From contig NOWV01000081.1 of assembly GCA_003344405.1 (NCBI GenBank), positions 248,001 to 312,000 on the forward strand: a DNA stretch of 64,000 nt, in the 5' to 3' direction. The position numbers and the translations under genes were made by a program. This DNA is from Trichoplax sp. H2. Its lineage: Eukaryota > Placozoa > Uniplacotomia > Trichoplacea. The notes beneath the pieces are model-generated. The model was not told the origin of the DNA, ran no database searches, and saw nothing but the letters and a program-made list of their open reading frames with translations. Every line of letters starts with the position of its first letter. Within the stretch, counting starts at the first letter, position 1. Shown piece after piece: positions 17,995-31,700 of the stretch.

Positions 17995-20900
17995 ATGTTG
18001 TCTGCGTATGTAATATTCTTACACTTGTATGCTGTTTTGTTTTAATTGCCGCTATGTATCCCTCGACTCCGTTATGGAGAATCTACATAACTGCCGAATA
18101 GACCAAAACGTTTTAGGTATAAAACTCCCTGTCATAAAATTGCATCCAAAGTTATACAAGCAACACTTTTCGTTTTTGCAATCAAGGGGAAAATGGTGTG
18201 ATAACTTGATTCTATTCCAATTTGAAAGAAAGAGTTGGCAATAACTGCAGTTATAACAACGATAATTCTGATGCATGAGGCGGTTAACATGAAGTTTATT
18301 GACCCTTAATAGCCGAATTTAATGATAGAATATTTAAGCTATATTAGCAATATTGACATACTGTGCATAAATAATAATGGATTGGATTTTAATACTGTAT
18401 ATCAAATCGAGTTCACTGTATGGGCGTAGACTAGAGATTCTGCTATAGGCTATCTCGATTTCGGACAGTTTGCATAATCCAATACATACTACGATGATTT
18501 ATCTCTTATTTTACCACCAATTTTAATCAACAGTTTCAATCATGTACTGTATGTAATTGCGAAGTTGTTTCTACTGTGTGTCTTAGCTATTTAAAAATAA
18601 TATTTTCTTAATCCAGTATGCAGCTAACGATTGAATGATTGCAAGAGTTGACAAAAATTATTTTTATATCACTACTTTAGCTAGCATTTCTACTCGGATT
18701 TGTTCAACTTCAAAGCCAAGTACCAGATCCACCAGGTCAGTATTGGAATTTGCAATCGATAGCTATAAGGTATAATTTAATCCATTCGTCCATTTAGTGC
18801 GTAATATTTCTAGACATGGATCATGATCGCTGTCTGTCTACACTTTGTCTTTATATTGCGCTGTTGCTTTATGCCATGATAGAATCTACTATTAGGATAG
18901 GCTGTTGGAACTTTGATTAATTAGTATACTCTTTTAAATTACAGTATATTCACATTTTAAACACCTACGTTCTTATCTCCCATTTTCTTATTAGTCATTC
19001 GTTATATTCGGGGAAAGAATATTTTATATTGGGAGAACTTAACATTGCATTGTGCCGTATCTGGCGCTAAACCTCTCACAGTCCAATGGATGAAAGATGA
19101 TCATGTTATTCCTTCAAAAGGACCTGTTCACTTAGATCAACATACAACCAATTGTCTGGATGATATCAATTGCACCATTGCAACCCTACGTGTTGATTCT
19201 CTAAGTTCCAAAGAAGTAGGAGACTATATTTGTGCTAGTACCAATAAAGACAATAATGCCTCTGCTCGAATTTACGTCAAAAGTAAGTCTAGAATAGAGG
19301 AATAGACAAGTATACTGAACACGTAGAACACTGGTTATAAGATCTTTCGACATTTACTTTAGAACAAAGGATTTTTAATGGAGTCTCACAAGTATCAAGT
19401 TCTGTATTGGTAGAAAAAGCATCGTTGATTCATATGCAAGCTATCGTAAGCCTCTATAGCATATTGAGCATAAAAAAATGCTATAAGACGAGCAAATCGT
19501 TCTTATTGAAAGATAATCAATTGTATCCATTTTAACTTCTTTTATAGAATTATTTAACCGTCGTTCTATTTCATTAGGTTCGCGACTTATGTTCTAGAAA
19601 AACTCATTTTCTATTTTGTAAATTAGATAATTATCAGATTATACCAACGTAAGTATGTTGAATAAATGTATTAGATATACTCGTAAGTAGAATTATCATC
19701 CACGTTCCTACACTTTTTAAGCCATCGTAGTTACAAAAATACTATATAGAAAGCAGATTTACTTTTATCTGTGGTGCTTATTCAGGTAGTTAACTATTCT
19801 ATTACTTAAAAAATAAACTGTATATGATGCATATATATAACATAGGTTACATACATATCTCTGGTTGTTAGATAGAATCTTTTGATACCTTACTTAGCTA
19901 TTAGAAAAACCAGCAGAATGAAATAGTATTTGAGGATTAATCTACCTCATTAAGTTGAGTCCTATTACATTGCACCAGCACTATTAATAACTTTTACTAA
20001 ATGAAAGTCAGCACTATAAGGTAACGCCAAATACATTCATTAATAATATTATATGCGTTAATTATACTATTTTTCATAGTGAGACAGTCATCATAAACTT
20101 TATTGCTTTAACGCCATTTGAAGTACGAAAGGAAGATTTAACCAGAAGGGACAGAACTACGCAAATTAATGGCATTTATGTCAATATTGATAGCATAGGA
20201 TATCAAGAGATTTACGGTAAGTTATTGATCGCCCTCCTTGGATATGCAGTATACTACTATAAATGGGTATAAAATTTCTATCCTATCCGATACAATAATA
20301 TTTTATGGAATCTAACATTTGAAAATAAATACTTGATAGATTTATATGAAGCAGAAAAAAATATTTCCATCTTTGACTTCTGGAATGCGATATATGTCCC
20401 CGTGCAAAATTTTGAAGTAGCTCAGGGTTTCACTGTTAATCTTCGCTGCCAAACACAGCCAGTACGCCATGGCAAATTGACGTGGTGGAGAGGAGATACA
20501 CAATTGCATAATGTGCCTAATAAAATCGATATTTTCCATGGAGAAAATCATACCGTTTTGACTATTCATCAATTTGAGGAAATAAATGACGAAATTTACA
20601 CATGTGCTATTAAATCGATGAACAGAGTAGATAAAATTCAAGTTAAAGTAAATTATAATCCTGAAATTAGGCGTCCCATTGTTCAGTCTTACCCTGCAAC
20701 CGTTTTTGAAGGTGAAACTGCTACTGTCCGCTGTGATGTTAGTAACAACGTTCCAGGTGTTACTAAAGTTTTATTGCCAGTCCAGTTTAGCTGGTTTATT
20801 AATGGAGAGGAAATTTTTAACAGTATGTATGAGATAAGCTATATTATACAAGTATCATTTTGAGTTTTAGCTCTTTTAATCAAACTAGTCTATAACAAAT

Positions 20901-23900
20901 AATAAACTTATCAAACAATTCAAAAATGCATTTTTTATTATACTGTAAATTAATAGAGTATTGCATTCATCATTATTCGATATATATGTTTCGTCAATTT
21001 TGTTCGATTTCTACTGACTCATATTACCAAACATTTAAAATATAGGCCGTCAATATATTGTAAAATATGAAAAATTGTCATCAGAATTAAGTATTATAGC
21101 GATCCAATTTTCCGCCCAGCCTGTAAACATAACATGTGAAGCGAGCAACAAAATTGGAGGTTCATCAATTAAAACTAAGATAACCACCTTAAGTAAAGGT
21201 ATTGCTGATTGCTATGATATAGTTTGACAATACAAAAGCTACTAGCTTTATATAGCAAAACATCACTGTGACCAGATGTCTCGGTTAATCATTTGTGTTA
21301 TAAGCTGTCAAAGAAGTATGCCAACCGTTAGAGGAAGATGGAGTAATTTGGCCTCTGACCAGGGCAGGGGAAAAGGCTTCCTCAAATTGTCCTCCAGGAG
21401 CTGCTGGTAATAGTTACTGAGATATACGAGTACTTAAACTAGAATGGTTTAACATCCACGTTGTCATTGTAAACTAATAAATCATTAGGCATAATATCGG
21501 TTAAAATATATTGCGCTATTGTAATATCCAAAAGTCATTCTTAATATCAATCACTATAATGGCTAATGATAAAATCTGTAGGCGTTGCTGTCCGTGAATG
21601 CATTAAACAGTCGGATGGAGAGATTCTATTTGGTGATGCAGATTTTACCGATTGTGTATCAGCCGAGTTCGCGCAACTGCTATCCCAGGTACATGTCCAA
21701 GAATATTATAATTATGCTTGTAGTACTTTATAATTTACACAAATTAGTTACTGTTGCTATTCGAAAGTATTGTAGAATGTCCTTACTTTTATCTATTATA
21801 AATGATCTTGAAATTTGTGTAATTGTATTGAACAAGTAAACTTGATTACAGACGGATAAGAATTTGACCGTAGAGGCTGCTGCTGGAGCCGTTAGAAAAC
21901 TTGTCAATATTACTGAGTCTTCGAATTCTATGTTGGGTGGCGATCTAATCGCGACCAATTCAATAATGAAAAAGATTGCTGACTCTGGAAACAATAAAAA
22001 AGATATTCCTTTAGAAGAGAGCGATGTGAGTTCTTAAAGTTTATGATTGAGTGGCACTTTTAAATTACATTACCTTAGGCAAATATTCAAAGTTCTTTCA
22101 ATTGATAAAGACCCTTACTTTATTACATTTATTTGGTTGATGATAGAACATGGTTAAAGTTGCAAATAATGTTTTGAACCTCAAGAACTCGATTGCTTGG
22201 CAAAACGTTCAGAAGGTAATCTCCATCTAGATTTTAATTACAGTATGATTAAATGATTAATTCAAGATTATTGAAATTTTTCTGACAAAACTCTTAGAAG
22301 ATGGGTTTATAATCAGGATAACGATCTATTTAAGCCAGTATTTGTATAGGTTTTAAGAAGTTATATTAATCGTACAAGTTTATAGCTCATTTCAATGAGC
22401 TGTTAGAGAGTTTAATAGCCAACATTTCGTGAAAATTCCGAGTAGAATTTGTACTAATACAAATCATAAAATGTTGCTGTTACCTTGAAGTCATTTGCGT
22501 GTTACAAAATATCAAATGTTACTCTATCTTATCGAGGCGGATAATTATTTGCGGACTAAAAATCGCGCAGCACAACCGTTTCAACTAATTTAAAATAATT
22601 TGTTTGATTATCATTCACTTTTATTCTATTACATAAGTAGAAGATTGTATCATTTAATGAAGGTTTTATATTTTCTATTGCGTTATGATTTGGCAATTAG
22701 AAACAAGTAGGTTCGATGACGGTGACTGAAAATTTAGAAAAATTTGGATTCAATATCAATATAACTGTCAATAAAAATGTAACTATCGATACAGAAAACA
22801 TAGGTAAGAGCTTTCTTTCCGGAAAATGAGCTTGTTATTCTAAAAGATATTTATTTGTATGTGAATAACTGCTACACATAAGATAATATCTACTGCTGAA
22901 TACAAGCACATATCATTCACATTTTAATTTCTGTGATCAATACAGTTTTCAATGTCATGCTAACGATGAAATCGTATCTCAATAGTAGATTCTTGCTACA
23001 TTTTTTATCAGTCTTTCAGGTTCAGTCGGTTCCGGGAGGAGAAAATTCCACTGTAACTTTTACTAATCCTTCTAAGGATGATAGTACTCAAATGGCAAGC
23101 ATCAAATTACCACCGGAGCTATTCCTAAATAATAGTAAATATCTCGCTACTGCTACTATGTAATGAAAGTCATATACGTGATAGTGTGTTTTATTCCGTA
23201 ATTGAAAGTAATGAATTATAAATTTTCATCACTGTAGTACATAAGTTATTATTAGAAGTACCCAATCAGTAATATTTGGTATTTGACTTATTTCATTTAG
23301 GTGACAGAAAATCCGTCACAGTTGTTAACGCAGCTTATAAATCACTAAATAGGCTTCTGCCAAACAGTGTAGCTTGCGATGATAGGTATATTATGTTTAT
23401 GTGTAAGATCGCTTTATCTAATATCTTCAAAACAAATTAGATAAAAAATTATTCATATATAAACAATCAGTGATCTGGGATTCTTTATTATAAATTTGAC
23501 CTGTAGCCAAAACTTAGGGAACGTAAAAACGTGCGTTAACTCTATGATCATTTCAAGTACCACTGATGCACCTCAACACGACAATTTTGCTGAACCTGTG
23601 GAAATTACTTTGTCTCACAATACAGTAAATAGCTCGTGATGGTTTCAGACAGTTTTTATAGATGAAACTGTTTCAAAATACAGCGTGCCGCCTAATTTGC
23701 TACTACATTTTATTTCAACATCTAGCTTTATACTAAAGATCGTTTCGAGAAAGTGGATTGTGTATTCTGGGATAAGAATTTGAAGTAAATATCGAACCCT
23801 AATCTCTATTTCTAATTAAAAATCTTTGCTTGTGATATCGTATCAATTTCAATATTTCTGTACTATTTAGAATATAGAAGCAGAATATGTATACATAAAA

Positions 23901-26900
23901 TACGGGTTATGAATTCTGACATTGTTATAGTATAGCCAGTATAGTTTATTAAAATTAACCAATATAATTTAATAGCTCAGCTAGATCTGGTGATTGGTCA
24001 ACTGAAGGATGTGAAACTGCTTATTTCAACGACACCGTCACCATTTGTAAATGTTACCACTTGACGAATTTTGCAATATTAATGAGTCTTTCACCTGAAA
24101 AGGTCGTATAAATCATTAGAGACAACTTGAGTGACTTTAAATGTTCTTATATTGGATCCTTAAATCACTAATCTTAGTAAATTTACTACATAGATACCAG
24201 AAACCATTGCAAGGGCTCTTACTATTATTACTACTGTTGGTTGTTCCTTATCAATTACCGCATTAACAATCACAATTATTGTTTTTATATATACATGGCG
24301 GTAAAGAGTCCTATTTTAATTTTGACGATTTTATTCTACATCCACATCTACATTAATGTACATAGTAAGTGATTTAATAGTAACCATCCTTATAATACAA
24401 TATAGATACCTTAAAAGAGTCCAAGCTGTATTCCATCTTAATCTATCTTTAACATTGCTACTGGCAAATTTACTTCTGTTAACTGGGTTGGATAAGGTTA
24501 ACAGTACGGTAAGATGTTATAAAAAAATGTCAATTATCTGAGTTGCAGCTAGATTAAACCCAGTTTTTTTATATTAACGGAAAAATTGACCAATAATGAT
24601 CTTCGCTAGATATAGGCTATTTACATTAACTTTAAGCTTAAGTTAGATCACACAACTGTGATATTTCTTATTATTTTAAACTCTTACCATCAATTATTGT
24701 TATACGCGCATTATTAGAATTTCTGCATTGCTGTAGCATTTACGCTACATTTCCTGTTTCTATCGGCGTTCATGTGGATGTTGATGGAAGCTGCCAACAT
24801 CTACTTTATGGTCAACGACGTTTTTAGCAACCGAATGACTAAATTGCGCTACTACATCGCACTTTCCTACGGTGAGCTAAGCTACAAATCTGAGTGTTAT
24901 GATAGCAACTCGATAAAATTGCTTTAATTGAGGCAGACAGCAACATAGAGACGTCGTTAATTTGCAATTTTACTACAAGGTTTATTTATATTGATAAGTT
25001 TTTTTAACAACTATACTCAGCTTCCGTTAATTATTTTGATATTCTAAATTAATAAAAACTATGTTTCAATACTTTTGCTAGGACTTCCGCTGCTAACGGC
25101 CACTATTGTTATTGCTGCTATTGGTTCAACATTAGGTCTAAAATACTATACAAACAAACATGCGTAAGTAAAGAGATTATCTTAATCATCATAATCATTT
25201 TATACTATTTCTGTAATGCGACAGCCATTTTAAGTCGCAAACTGATAATAATTCATGCTTAATCTAAATGAACCTTGAAAAGAAACTAGAATTTTAATCC
25301 ATATAATGAATACAATACTTTAATGGACTTTGAAATCGATATTTGATGGTGAAGTATACCACCCAGTACCGTATCCATTCAGTTATATATTATCTGAAAT
25401 ACATTTACAGCTAATAATTAAATCTTATAATCTCTATATACAAGTTAATATTCGTATAAAAGGCAGCCAATTTACCGCATAGACTTCATAAATATAATAA
25501 TTGACATCTAGTAAGAGATTATATATTGTAAGTTGTAACCTTATCGTAATTTTTTATTTCCGAGACATTTAAGTGTATAAGTAACGTTTATGAGTGTAAG
25601 TGCAGGGTGCTGAGTCACAGAATCGGCAATTAAAGTTTCATTGATCGTTTTCAGGTGTTGGTTATCGGTGAATCCTCCAATAATAGTAGCATTTATTGGA
25701 CCAGCTGTTACTATCATTCTAGTAATTTCTTATCTATTCCTGTCTTCATTTCTATAATGTTATACTTTTTCTTACATACTTTATTTATTCGGTTATAAAC
25801 ATATTAATTACTTGCAGCTAAATACCATAGTATTGATTATGACAGTCAAAGCTGCTTTATCAACAAAGAAAATTCAGTCATCAAAGCAGAAATATGTTAA
25901 GGCAAGGTACGTCGTATACTATAAGAGTAAAAACAGAATTTAGTACAATAAGTAAAGCTATATCCGTCTTATTATCTTCGATAACTGCTGATGATTATTG
26001 TAAAACAATACTATTATCACAATATACTTTCTGCTGTCGTACTATTCTAATGCTATGACAATCCCACTATAATTTGACTGCAACAAATGAAAGAGCCTAT
26101 AGTATTAAACCACCTCAAAAGAATACGTCCAGTGAAATATTAAACTATAAATAAACATCTAATATTTACTTTTTTCTCGGCCCATTTTTTATGTGTTGCA
26201 GGACTGCAATTAAGGGTGTGTTAGTGTTGACACCGTTACTAGGAATTACATGGATTATAGGTCTGTTCTCCTTCAATAATGATTTGATCGTCTTTCAATT
26301 CTTGTTTGCAATTGCAAACTCACTACAGGTAATTAGCAATGTTCATACTTCTACTGAGAGATAGCATCTTTCATTATCGAATTGAAATCATCACAATGCT
26401 ATAGATTTTATTTAATTAAGTATTTACTATCATCTTAATATCAACCTGTATGATTGACTCCGAAACTTCTTTTCAGGGCTTTTTGATCTTCATTCTGTAC
26501 TGTTTCAGAAACCCTCAGGTAAAAAAATCATCGTATATTCTTCTTCCTATGCTTAAGCATTTGCATATATATTTCTCGTTTCTGAACGTAAATCATTTTA
26601 TAATTACTTTGCGTACTGTAACAAGCAATATAGTATCAGGAATATTTAATCATTACTTTATAATAATTTATATCATAAATTTCATTGCAATCGGCTATCA
26701 AAACTCAAATGATAGCTAAGACGAATAAATGCATACAAAGCCATAGAGCTTAACACAGCACTATACCAGGCATGATATAAATATATTCGACCCTTCCATT
26801 TTTGTTAAAACCTGATGTATATCTGTAAACGAATATATATAACTCTTAACATAATGCAACGTTACGATCATAATTTACACAGATGCTCGTACACCTTCGT

Positions 26901-28014
26901 TTAAGATCGATCTTGTGATTAGACATACTAATATAGGTAGTAGGTCGTATTAGTCAAAATTGGTATGGCATGCATTTATCTACAGTATAGTATAATTACA
27001 ATATTCGATTATGGTCATACTACATATAGTTATCGAAGACTATAAAATACATTAAAATATCTACGACAATATTTTCATATAATAAATCACAAAAGGGGTT
27101 ACTATTGTGTGTACTTAATTAATTACTTCGACTTAAAAGTTCTTATTTATTCGGGTTTAAATCGTTCATATATTACCTCTACATATTAATCCTCGTAACT
27201 GAATACGAGCTGTTAATTTTTGATATATACGGGTATGACGATATTCTCACCATTGTATTGCTAAATCAATGAGACAAAAATCAGTACCCGTTTACGAATC
27301 ACATTTCATCTACTTAAGATAGATCATCGAAAATTTTGTATATAACACGCGTATATAGTACAGTATTTGTAATCATCTTTAACATAAACTCTTGCTGCCC
27401 ATTAAGGTTATGTGAAATGATCATGGTACGATGGTGCATAGCCCACTCGGATTTATTTACGTGTTTAATAAAAATTACGAGTCTATTTTAGTAATCTTCT
27501 TTTATGATTATCACTTTACCATACGAGCTCTACTGTACATTGCCATTAATAATATACCGTCATTGAGAGGTATTCTATGATAACGTACTCGTCTTGTAAC
27601 TCAGGAACGGTATTTCATGCTACTTTATAAATTAAATTACTAAGAATTTATTGGCAAATTCATCACGTTTTCTACGGTTTCGATATTAAAAGTAATAATG
27701 TTTGCCCTAGATGGATGCAATATTCGATAACTGGTTTCGATTCACCTCTTGTATATAAGTATATAGATAACATAAAAATTAATACATTCTCTTCACGTAG
27801 GTAAGAACTGCTTTTACAAAAAATCGAAAAAATGCCTTCATATCTTGGGTTTTTAATTCCGCTACAAGGTCAGTATTATAGCTTGTACTATATTGTACTG
27901 TACACGATAAGTGCAATATGGCTTTGACGAATGCATATTTATGGTAGTTTCTATCGTTCTTCTTTTAGGAAATCTGAAAGGAGTACTTCTCGTAAAAATA
28001 TGAGCTCTGTCTAA
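17995..28014 (+). CDS. Adhesion G-protein-coupled receptor with Ig domains, HRM, GAIN/GPS and 7TM, about 1,011 aa
   Basis: Exons: 17995-18009, 18681-18735, 18995-19282, 20088-20216, 20340-20822, 21046-21198, 21314-21406, 21582-21688, 21852-22025, 22147-22215, 22701-22803, 23012-23159, 23308-23385, 23507-23635, 23976-24102, 24194-24300, 24406-24508, 24718-24871, 25082-25163, 25655-25721, 25818-25906, 26202-26328, 26477-26518, 27801-27868, 27969-28014; 3,036 nt in one frame. Signal peptide [18 protein letters not shown]. Ig1 at about 30-118 (Cys, LTVQWMKDD Trp, EVGDYICA Cys). An unassigned linker covers about 120-162. Two further Ig domains span about 175-374. HRM is at about 375-440 ([20 protein letters not shown]). 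The GAIN domain ends in a GPS with WSTEGC and CYHLTNFA, giving the self-cleavage tripeptide His-Leu-Thr. The 7TM region is at about 718-974, with a Cys at TM3 and CWLS in extracellular loop 2. The short cytoplasmic tail ends in SSV, a possible PDZ ligand. Expected role: plasma-membrane adhesion receptor; the ligand is unknown. Exon 1 is the weakest call. Confidence 0.9.
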
Positions 28015-28024
28015 GCGAGTAGAA

Positions 28025-28030
28025 AATAAA
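28025..28030 (+). promoter_or_regulatory. Polyadenylation signal of the Ig-containing adhesion GPCR
   Basis: AATAAA begins 11 nt after the stop codon at 28012-28014, so the 3' UTR would be very short. Confidence 0.45.
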
Positions 28031-28718
28031 ATTCACCCATTGGGAATCAATGACTACGCTAAAATATTTTTAGCCTGTTTATGAATGACGCAAAAACAAA
28101 TATCTCAAATAACGAATTCTTTTATCTTATTCTTATACTAAATTCTTCAAAGTTAAACGATATAGCATAATGCAGTATTATGTAAATCTATAAATATGAG
28201 GGTATTCCTCTTTGGCGTCCGCGTTTGCAATTATTAACGTTTAGTTAACATGCAATAATTGAATAAACATCGTACGAAGTTACAAATGCTACATTCTAAT
28301 TGCTCAGTACATTTTAATAGCTGCAACTCAGAATCTCTTAAACTAAAAAACAGTATTAATTAGATCATCAAACTAAAATAGTACTCTTTTATCATTGAGT
28401 TTTACAGTAGTTTCATTTTTTCACTATCGATGCACCTTTATGAAGAATCTATTAACAGCATCTTTCAAATTCCCTTAGTAAGTATGCAAAGGTGCAAATA
28501 CACCAAATTTAACATCAAAAACTGCAATTTATTGAAGATTTAGAGTTTGTATTGCAATATAGCAATGTATGAGAATAGCTGCGTAAATTTAAATATGAAC
28601 ATTATGAATATTAATACGTAATTAATCATGTATTAAATAAGAAAATGTTTCTATTGAAGTTTCATTAGCTTGCATTTACGCGTACAATATATTCATATGT
28701 TAGTAAATTTGAAGACCT
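28031..28718. other. Convergent intergenic region
   Basis: This is the space between the 3' ends of the receptor (+) and COG4 (-). It is AT-rich, with no gene and no clear repeat. It must hold the COG4 3' UTR, though I found no exact AATAAA on the - strand close to the stop. Confidence 0.5.
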
Positions 28719-31700
28719 TTATAATTTTATACGATTTATATCTTCCCTTCTGAAATCGACTCTAAAAAAAGGAAAAAACATAAATAATTATACGCACAAA
28801 TGATACATCAGTGAACTATTTACATATAATGGAGTCTACCAATGAACGAAATAAGGATTCGTTTCTATTACCGTAACATTAAGCTGTTGCGAACATCTGC
28901 AGGTGTTAATCGCCATGCAAGCGGACCAGCATTAACGCCCCAATAGTCTAAGATTTCATTCACCTGTTTAGAAAAACATTTACTAAATGAGTTCCAGTAC
29001 TATCGAAACTCGCCTAATCGCAGCGTAGAATTAGGCGTAATCGAACACTTTTTAATATTGCTTAATTTGGCAACAAATTAAGATGTCAATCTTACATTTT
29101 CTAAATTCAAGATAATAGCTATTTGCGATAGGCGAGCAAATTTGTCTCTTATAGTCCACTGAGTAACAGAAGTTAAAAACGACACTAGAGCACGGAGTTC
29201 TTTATCGAATTGCAGTCCACCAAGCTAATTATAGCGTAAATATGAAAATCAATCATCGTATATCTATAAACATAACTACAGTATTACTGTAATAACCTAT
29301 GTTGAAGGAGCATAAATAATTATTATAAAATTTTTGATACTAATGGATTCTCTAGCATCTAACCCTGTTGAATGTAGATCTGAAAATAGCATTCTCTAAT
29401 TCAGTGGTGATTTCATTTGTTAGTAAACTGATCAAAAGATCAAAATTTGCTGTCGATAAATGTTCCTATCAAGATTTTATTAATAAACGTATTGTAATAA
29501 TTGAGTACACGTTTCGAATGATTAACTAATCTTGTCATATCTAAGGCATAGCACTTCTCACCTTATAATTTTGTATGTCTTGCGATATGCAAGAGATTAG
29601 ATTTTGTACAAAAGGATCATTTAATTCATAATTATTAAATGTCTCCTAAGAAATTTTTATAGAAAGATATTAGTTACCATCATAATTAATCACATTTTTT
29701 GAAAAAGTCAAACTTTAATTTTATTATCTATTAAATTGAACAAACCTCAGTAATATCGTGACTGACAGACGTGAAACCATCGATATGTACTTTAATTTTT
29801 GGCATTATTACCGATACACACAGTTGAGTACTTCCATTCTGTTATAATACAAATGTGAAGAAATGAAATGACTTTCAGAAACGGTGACCTTCAACTGTAA
29901 TAGTAATTTAGCTACATAATAAGATCTTATTCAAGATTGTAATAAAGCTTACATTTACGATAGCCTTGAACACATCACTTGTGTCACGTAAATCGTTTAA
30001 ACAACTCTAAAAACGGGCAAATTACAAATTATTTCAAATTTCTGGGTCTACAGTCATCCACATCACACAACTGCAGTAACGCCTGAAAAATTGCATACCT
30101 GTATTTTATGTCGAGAATTATCATCCAATTTATCAAGAAAGGTACGGAAATCAACCTTCAGCAATAAGAACAATAAAATTAATTAATAATGTACTACAAA
30201 GATATTGCGTTAGCATTTTCATCGTATTCTTAACCTCTAAATCTTTACATAATTTAATGACATTTTCAGATGTGACTTCAGCATCATTCAACGTAACCTA
30301 AATTTATGTCATTGAAGTAGATTTCCATCAAATTAACCATCCTAAATTGGAATTTGCTAATTCAAAAATTTACCAGATATGAGTTTTTAACTTTAATAGT
30401 TTCAGTCAACGCAGGTTGAAGTTTTCCTTGCAACATTCCTGTTAAATCTATGCTACTGTATTATCAGAAGCAATATAGAATGCTATACATTACCCAAAGA
30501 TACAAAAATTTGATCAACAATCTAAAATATTTTGCAGCTAACCTTCCAGCTATGAAACTAGATTTTATTTTTCCACTTAAGATGCCATTAAAAAAATTCG
30601 TTAACAAAGTTCTAATGTACGGAATCAAGCAGAATTACGAAGCAATAAATATTAAGATCGTAAAATCCTTCTACCAATAAGATCTCTTATATATCTAGAT
30701 TCGCTCACGCGGCATTATTTAACATTGCACCAATGCCATCGGTACTAGCTGTGGATAATGATCTCCTGAAAAGACCAAAAAATTTATTGCTGAAATGATT
30801 ATTTTTGCTTAATGAATAGTTATTGTACGAATACAAAGATAGTAGCAGGATTACCGTATAGATTTCTTTATAATGAAGAAAATATCATCTACATAATTAG
30901 ATGTAACCGGGCCAGTGATATTATCGTAAGATTGAGAAAGTCCTACGGCCTATTTTGATATCATACATATAATAAATATAATCTAAAGTACGACAGCATT
31001 TTATATAAACAGCTATTATATGAAAACCTTAGTAGTAATCTCCTGCATATAAAAATTTTCTAACGCAATATAATTTCCAATTAGATCCTAATTGTTGAGC
31101 ATAAAGTTACTTCCAATAAGATATAAATCAGAATGGCATTAAATTGCACAAAATTATCAGAGTAAAGAATGATAGCCTGAATTTTTAACCATAACAGTCT
31201 TTATTTCATACCTTCGTTCATTACTAGTGATATCTCCGCAATTATAAATTACTTTACCTGCATTTTATGACTTAGTTCACAATCACGAATTATTAATGAT
31301 ATATCAGCGTCTAAAAAATAAATCCAATCTTCAATGAACTGCACTATTAAATCGAATCTTACATCCTAGTTTATTAAAGGAGTACCTCTAGATTCAACAC
31401 CATCCAGTTCCGCTGCGCTCTAATTACGTAATATAGTAACAAAAATTGCTATATTAAGCGAATGACATTTACCAACAATGTTAAACTATTAACAAAGCAC
31501 CTGTAAATATTTTCGTATGAATGAAAAATATAGTTCACTTCTTTGGCTCATAGCAGCGACTTCGTTTAATACCACATCAAATTCCCTCACATCAAATCTA
31601 AGTTAAGAATTTGTAGCTTATAAGAATAATCATTTGATTCACTTGAATACAACCCTGCGACGATACTTTCACAATGAAATATAGACCAAACATAAATATG

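Noticed and set aside
21728-21994. 88-codon - strand frame within the Ig receptor
   Set aside because: Shadow of the GAIN-domain exon 21852-22025 on the other strand.
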